A DNA stretch of 12,694 nucleotides from Bacteriovoracaceae bacterium (GTDB lineage: Bacteria > Bdellovibrionota > Bacteriovoracia > Bacteriovoracales > Bacteriovoracaceae): assembly GCA_007116425.1 (NCBI GenBank), contig SKIL01000356.1, positions 1 through 12,694 on the forward strand, written 5' to 3'. This document shows positions 11,882 through 12,694 of this stretch, piece by piece (position 1 is the first letter of the stretch; every line of letters starts with the position of its first letter). Below the pieces are notes generated by a model. It saw nothing but the letters and a program-made list of their open reading frames with translations. It ran no database searches and had not been told where the DNA came from. The position numbers were made by a program, and so were the translations under genes.

Positions 11882-12694
11882 ATGTACTTTAAAACAATGT
11901 TTCGCCTGACAATTTTTTTTTTTTTTTTTTTTTTTACCGCTCACTCTTGGGCCTTATCTCTTGATCCTGAAATCGATCGCCAGTGGGCATTGAGGAATCA
12001 AGTCGAGGGAGTAGATATCGGCCTAGTTGATGCCCTGGAAGATTTTGGCCCAGGTCAAGAGCGGATCATTGTGGCCGTCATTGATACTGGCGCTCGTGTA
12101 CTCCCGGACTTAGCGCCTAATATTTGGTCCCCTCTCGGTGGAGAAATTGTAAACGAAGATGACGTCTTTGGTGTAAACTTTATTCGTCCTGAAAACCTGC
12201 CAATCGATAATGATGGACATGGAACTCATATTTCTTCAATCATTGGTGCTGTCAGTGGTAATGATTATGGAATCATGGGAATTGCTCAGAATGTCGAAAT
12301 CATGGTTCTTCAACATCTCGGCCCAAATCGCTATGGCCTGATGGATGATGCGGCCAAGGCGATTCACTATGCTCTCGATCATGGGGCGAGAGTTATCAAT
12401 TGCTCTTGGGGCGGGGATAACTCGACTCCTGCTTTAGATCGTGCGCTTGCAAGGGCCGAAGCAGAAGGAGTTTTAGTTGTGGCAGGTGCAGGTAATGATC
12501 GACTGAATAATGATCACTCACCTTTTTATCCAGCAAACTCCAGCTTTGAAAATATTATTTCAGTAGCAGCGGTCAAGCGAGATGGTGGGCTCTATCAGGA
12601 ACCGGATATGTATTGGGGAACTAATATTGGGCCAAATACGGTTCATATAGCAGCTCCTGGGCAAGATATTCTAGGCTATGGTTTTACGGGCGAA
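11882..12694 (+). CDS. Secreted subtilisin-like serine protease (S8), cut by window end
   Basis: Translation from ATG 11882 stays open for 271 codons to the window end. Signal peptide: MYFKTMFRLT, then Ile and seven Phe, then TAHSWA, with cleavage near residue 24. The mature part starts LSLDPEIDRQWALRNQ, a form common at the start of subtilase domains that follow the signal peptide without a long prodomain. Catalytic Asp68 (AVIDTGAR) and His113 (NDGHGTHIS) and the oxyanion Asn205 (AGAGND) are visible. The nucleophile Ser (GTSMA region) would lie beyond the window. AGGGGAT precedes the start. The phenylalanine run is encoded by 23 consecutive T (11913-11935). With 23 T the frame is intact. One T more or fewer leads to a stop within about 20 codons. 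Extracellular or periplasmic proteolysis is expected. Confidence 0.88.
   Translation, partial: MYFKTMFRLTIFFFFFFFTAHSWALSLDPEIDRQWALRNQVEGVDIGLVDALEDFGPGQERIIVAVIDTGARVLPDLAPNIWSPLGGEIVNEDDVFGVNFIRPENLPIDNDGHGTHISSIIGAVSGNDYGIMGIAQNVEIMVLQHLGPNRYGLMDDAAKAIHYALDHGARVINCSWGGDNSTPALDRALARAEAEGVLVVAGAGNDRLNNDHSPFYPANSSFENIISVAAVKRDGGLYQEPDMYWGTNIGPNTVHIAAPGQDILGYGFTGE
11913..11935 (+). repeat. T23 homopolymer inside the subtilase signal-peptide codons
   Basis: Twenty-three consecutive T encode the third base-pair of Ile11 and seven Phe codons. Such tracts slip during replication. At this length the gene is in frame. At 24 T translation meets TGA about ten codons later, and at 22 T about twenty codons later. 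Sequencing or assembly error in the length is also possible. Confidence 0.9.

Noticed and set aside
11913..11935. T run as the U-tract of an intrinsic terminator
   Set aside because: No stem precedes it, and it is in frame inside the signal peptide of an otherwise intact subtilase gene.

Overview
The window is a moderately AT-rich stretch (about 40% GC by eye) of a Gram-negative bacterial chromosome, almost fully coding. It holds eleven complete genes and two genes cut by the window ends. Gene content (RegB/RegA two-component pair, OlsB/OlsA-type ornithine-lipid enzymes, monomeric NADP isocitrate dehydrogenase, OsmC-YcaO fusion, NsrR, several secreted proteins and a subtilase) fits a Proteobacteria or Bdellovibrionota organism. 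My best guess is a Bacteriovorax-like lineage, from general style and frequent GGCC/NNG-GCC codon pairs, but no marker gene here proves it.

Layout. 1-642 (minus): N-terminal 214 codons of an M14-type zinc carboxypeptidase, divergent from a tight plus-strand operon at 774-3584. That operon encodes an M20 metallopeptidase, an OlsB-like N-acyltransferase (ATGA overlap) and an OlsA/PlsC-like O-acyltransferase, and probably makes ornithine lipids or a related aminolipid. 3690-5767: a small secreted four-cysteine protein whose stop codon abuts the start of a RegB/PrrB-type redox histidine kinase, which overlaps its RegA/PrrA-type response regulator (TGATG). 5853-8072: monomeric NADP-dependent isocitrate dehydrogenase. 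8083-10287 (minus): OsmC-YcaO fusion, converging on icd with a strong hairpin that covers its own stop codon. 10418-11245: a nitric-oxide type module of group I truncated haemoglobin and an NsrR-type Rrf2 repressor, with one palindrome over the haemoglobin promoter and another over the promoter and start codon of nsrR. 11317-11859: a second small secreted four-cysteine protein of unknown function. 11882-12694: the first 271 codons of a secreted subtilisin-like protease whose signal peptide is encoded by a run of 23 T.

Main themes are redox and NO sensing (RegBA, trHb-NsrR), membrane aminolipid synthesis and secreted hydrolases. The least expected signals are the T23 tract (possible phase switch, or assembly artefact), genes that appear leaderless with an extended -10 set six bases before ATG, the palindrome at the nsrR start, the small exported protein coupled to the RegB kinase, and a roughly threefold excess of GGCC. 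No tRNA, rRNA, CRISPR array, insertion sequence or prophage feature was seen, and no gap exceeds 300 bases.
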